From Anaerolineae bacterium (GTDB lineage: Bacteria > Chloroflexota > Anaerolineae > Anaerolineales > E44-bin32): a stretch of DNA of 33,390 nucleotides. Below, piece by piece: positions 31,114 through 33,390 of the stretch. The stretch covers positions 1 to 33,390 of the forward strand of contig DUET01000014.1 in the NCBI GenBank assembly GCA_011192015.1, read 5' to 3'. Positions within the stretch are counted from its first letter, which is position 1; every line of letters begins with the position of its first letter. The translations under genes were made by a program, and so were the position numbers. Under the pieces are notes generated by a model that was not told where the DNA came from, did not search any database, and saw only the letters and a program-made list of their open reading frames with translations.

Positions 31114-32178
31114 ATGTACGAGTACGTTGGCAATACGCACACCCACACACCCTATTCCGATGGAGAGGGCAGTCACGAGGAGATCGCCCAAGCCGCCTTG
31201 CAGGCGGGTCTGGATTTTGTCTTCGTGACCGATCACAACGTATATGTCAGCGGCTTGGATGGCTATCGCTACGAAGGCGACCGACGTGTGCTCTTGCTCG
31301 TGGGGGAGGAGATTCACGACCGCACCCGCGATCCCCAGAAAAATCACCTTCTGGTGTACGAAACGCATAAGGAGATGGCGCCACTGGCGGAGGATGCACA
31401 GCATCTGATCGATCAAGTCCGCTTGTCCGGAGGGCTGGCCTTCCTGGCGCATCCCGTCGATCCCGATGCACCCCTGATCCATAACGACGATCTATCCTGG
31501 GTCGATTGGGACGTCTCGGGATACGCGGGTCTAGAGATCTGGAATTTCATGTCGGAGTTCAAGGGCCTGCTCGGTTCCGTTCGTCAGGCTTTAACCTATG
31601 TCTACAATCCCGAACAAATCGCTCGTGGACCCTATCCCGCAGCTATGGAGCGTTGGGATCAACTGCTGAACGAGGGGAAACACGTGGCGGTCATCGGCGG
31701 CACGGATGCGCATGCCTTGAACATACGATATGGTCCTCTGAGAGCCGTGGTTTTCCCCTACGAATTCCTGTTTCGCACAGTCAATACGCACGTGCTCACT
31801 CCCACACCCATGACCGGTCGGATCGAAGAAGACCGTCGCCTGCTGCTCGAAAGCATGCGGCGGGGGCGTTGCTTCGTGGGTTACGATCTGCCCGCGCCCA
31901 CACGAGGTTTCCGCTTCCATGCCGAGACGGATGAAGGCCGCATCGAGATGGGGGAATCAGCAAAGGGACGTTTCGGGGTCACGTTGCAGGTGCGCCTACC
32001 CAAACGCGCCGAGATCCGCCTGCTGCGCAACGGTGAAATGTTGAAGACCTGGCAGGATGCCGAGGCGGCGGTGCTGCCTGTGAAGGAAGCAGGGGTTTAC
32101 CGTGTGGAGGTCTTCATCCGGTTTGAAAAGGAACGCCGCACATGGATCTTGAGCAATCCGATCTATGTGGGTTCATGA
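31114..32178 (+). CDS. PHP-domain metal-dependent phosphoesterase
   Basis: A 354-residue hydrolase of the PHP superfamily (histidinol-phosphatase/TrpH-like). Metal ligands are in order: NTHTHTPYSDG (H9, H11), FVTDHN (D40, H41), VGEEIHD (E65/E66), H78, LAHPVDP (H113) and GGTDAHA (D198, H200). Residues 215-354 form an extra C-terminal part with beta-rich sequence (IRLLRNGEML, GVYRVEVFIRFEKERRTWILSNPIYV), as in CehA/McbA-like PHP proteins. The substrate is unknown. Start: an open frame reaches back to 30874, but that stretch lacks PHP character and would precede the predicted transcript start; ATG 31114, with GGAG about 10 bases upstream, is preferred. It is divergent from degV and ends 239 bases before the SDR gene. 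Confidence 0.86.
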   Translation: MYEYVGNTHTHTPYSDGEGSHEEIAQAALQAGLDFVFVTDHNVYVSGLDGYRYEGDRRVLLLVGEEIHDRTRDPQKNHLLVYETHKEMAPLAEDAQHLIDQVRLSGGLAFLAHPVDPDAPLIHNDDLSWVDWDVSGYAGLEIWNFMSEFKGLLGSVRQALTYVYNPEQIARGPYPAAMERWDQLLNEGKHVAVIGGTDAHALNIRYGPLRAVVFPYEFLFRTVNTHVLTPTPMTGRIEEDRRLLLESMRRGRCFVGYDLPAPTRGFRFHAETDEGRIEMGESAKGRFGVTLQVRLPKRAEIRLLRNGEMLKTWQDAEAAVLPVKEAGVYRVEVFIRFEKERRTWILSNPIYVGS

Positions 32179-32417
32179 AGAAGCAGCCAAGGTTTTAAGC
32201 ATACCCGTCATTCGTTCGTGGGCGAAGCATCCGCAAGTCGAAATCCAACCCAAACTCGTTGGCTGGTGAGGGATGCAACTTCCAGATCGGGCGAGTTGTC
32301 GAGCTCTGTCAACAAACCTTCCCTCCCAACAGCCAGTTCTCCCCGATGAGGTGCGGGGCATTGATTCGTGATACAACTCAATCCGTCTTCCCACAGCCAA
32401 ACAGGAGACAGCATCCC

Positions 32418-33269
32418 ATGACGCAAATGCAAGGCAAGACCTGCATGATCACCGGCGCCTCGGACGGCATCGGCAAGGCGACTGCCCTCGCCCTTGCACA
32501 GATGGGCGCCGAGGTGATCGTTGTCGGCCGCAATCGCGAGAAGTGTGAGGCCGCGGTGGTCCACATCCAGCAGCAGACCGGCAATCCCGCCGTCAAAACC
32601 ATGCTTGCCGATCTTTCGGAATTAGCACAGGTCCGGCAACTGGTGCAGGATTTCCAACGTGAGCATGCACGCCTGCACGTTCTCGTGAACAACGCCGGTG
32701 TCCTGTCCCTCTTTCGACGCCTGAGCGCGGATGGATACGAGCTGACCTTCGCCGTCAATCACCTGGCGCATTTCCTGCTGACCCACCTGCTCCTGGACAC
32801 GCTCAAGGCCAGCGCACCGGCACGCATCGTGAATGTCTCCTCGCGTTCCCATCGACGCGGCCCCATCGACTTCGATGATCTACAATCCGAAAAACAATAC
32901 GCGCCGGCTGCTGTATACGGCAAGAGCAAGCTGGCCAATGTGCTCTTCACGTATGAGTTGGCACGCCGTCTCGAGGGCTCCGGCGTAACTGTCAACGCCG
33001 TGCATCCGGGTTTCGTGAGGACCAACATGGCGGCCGACAACGGCTGGTTCGTGCGCTTGATGCTGCCCCTGATCCACATCGCATCCCTGACCCCCGAGCA
33101 GGGAGCGGCGACGAGCATCTACCTGGCATCTTCCCCTGAAGTCGAAGGCCTCACTGGAAAATACTTCGCCAAATGCAAGTCCATACGGACATCACGCGCC
33201 TCCTATGATCACCAATCAGCCACCCGCCTGTGGGAGGAAAGCCTCAAGTTGTTAGAAATGGAAGCATAG
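32418..33269 (+). CDS. Short-chain dehydrogenase/reductase (retinol-dehydrogenase-like)
   Basis: A 283-residue classical-type SDR that would oxidise or reduce an alcohol/carbonyl with NAD(P). Cofactor motif TGASDGIG (TGxxxGxG) at residues 12-19, VVGRNREK after beta-2 (Arg suggesting NADP preference), NNAG, catalytic Ser in IVNVSSRSHRRG, and the catalytic YGKSK (YxxxK). The C-terminal NAVHPGFVRTNMAADNGW is the usual substrate-loop region. It resembles the retinol-dehydrogenase/WWOX-like group of bacterial SDRs; the substrate is unknown. Start: ATG 32418 with AGGAG about 9 bases upstream; the frame extends to 32259 but the added part has no SDR character. It stands alone at the right end of the window. 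Confidence 0.92.
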   Translation: MTQMQGKTCMITGASDGIGKATALALAQMGAEVIVVGRNREKCEAAVVHIQQQTGNPAVKTMLADLSELAQVRQLVQDFQREHARLHVLVNNAGVLSLFRRLSADGYELTFAVNHLAHFLLTHLLLDTLKASAPARIVNVSSRSHRRGPIDFDDLQSEKQYAPAAVYGKSKLANVLFTYELARRLEGSGVTVNAVHPGFVRTNMAADNGWFVRLMLPLIHIASLTPEQGAATSIYLASSPEVEGLTGKYFAKCKSIRTSRASYDHQSATRLWEESLKLLEMEA

Positions 33270-33322
33270 CAATTCTCTTGGGGAAGAAGAACACGGAGGG
33301 GGATTCGAAAAGGGATCTTCCT

Positions 33323-33390
33323 TTAACGAAGCGCGTTCGTTAATTCATACACCAGGTTGAAAATCTCGGAAGCCCGTGCACTTTCTGCCG
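33323..33390 (-). CDS. Extreme C-terminus of a possible minus-strand gene (runs off right edge)
   Basis: On the minus strand the last frame open to the window edge reads AESARASEIFNLVYELTNALR and then TAA at 33325-33323. The composition is protein-like, helical and amphipathic, and convergent with the SDR gene, but 22 codons are too few to identify or to be sure it is coding. Confidence 0.35.
   Translation of the reverse strand, partial: AESARASEIFNLVYELTNALR

Noticed and set aside
1-33390. CRISPR arrays, toxin-antitoxin pairs, or phage modules
   Set aside because: I scanned for regularly spaced direct repeats and for paired small genes and saw none; this is an eye scan, not a computation.

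Overview
This window is a gene-dense, moderately GC-rich bacterial chromosome segment. There are no rRNA or tRNA genes, insertion sequences, phage genes or CRISPR arrays that I could see. Several features resemble Chloroflexota (Anaerolineae-like) genomes: a MoeA fused to a periplasmic-binding-protein-like domain, a multi-TM sensor with a GAF-like domain, PHP-domain proteins, and Shine-Dalgarno-led genes with frequent GTG/TTG starts. The phylum call is an inference from architecture and style, not from a marker gene.

Layout. (1) 1-2539 (+): the end of one moeA and a second moeA carrying a C-terminal PBP-like domain (molybdenum cofactor synthesis). (2) 2609-3922 (-): a beta-hydroxyacid dehydrogenase and an OsmC-type peroxidase-like protein. 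(3) 4353-4853 (+): a small XRE regulator whose C-terminal half is a tandem 48-residue duplication. It is separated from the next block by a hairpin at 4977-5014. (4) 5068-12711 (-): a co-directional run read as hsp20, lon, single-domain response regulator, PHP/AlbA_2 protein, GNAT acetyltransferase, mogA/moaB and an MFS transporter. This couples a protein quality-control block to a further Moco gene. (5) 13016-16155 (-): an ABC ATPase, an ABC-2 permease fused to a SpoIIM-like domain, and an MBL-fold hydrolase, overlapping or nearly so. A strong promoter overlaps the longest-ORF start codon of the ATPase and relocates its start. (6) 16556-18533 (-): lgt (lipoprotein maturation), a CDP-alcohol phosphatidyltransferase and an isoprenylcysteine-methyltransferase-like membrane protein whose C-terminus is frameshifted. 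(7) 18780-20063 (+): a TetR regulator with a near-consensus promoter, followed by a broken ATC-hydrolase-like gene with a frameshift and an in-frame stop. (8) 20285-28627 (-): a long tightly spaced run read as a tyrosine-recombinase-like gene, purine nucleoside phosphorylase, a membrane-anchored Ig-like protein, GNAT, a multi-TM/GAF/HTH-like regulator, a three-S1-domain protein and FtsK/SpoIIIE. (9) 28757-33269: aldo/keto reductase (-), DegV (-), a PHP-domain phosphoesterase (+) and a short-chain dehydrogenase (+). The extreme end of another minus-strand gene lies at the right edge.

Most of the window is housekeeping or general accessory content. The items that most deserve a second look are the 7TM-GAF-HTH-like membrane protein with no kinase domain, the tyrosine recombinase that appears to lack its catalytic Tyr and second His inside a purine-salvage/ftsK operon, the ABC-2/SpoIIM fusion coupled to an MBL enzyme, the PHP/AlbA_2 fusion downstream of lon, the XRE protein with a recent tandem duplication, and the decayed or frameshifted genes on both sides of tetR. 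I do not see a clear defence or mobile island.
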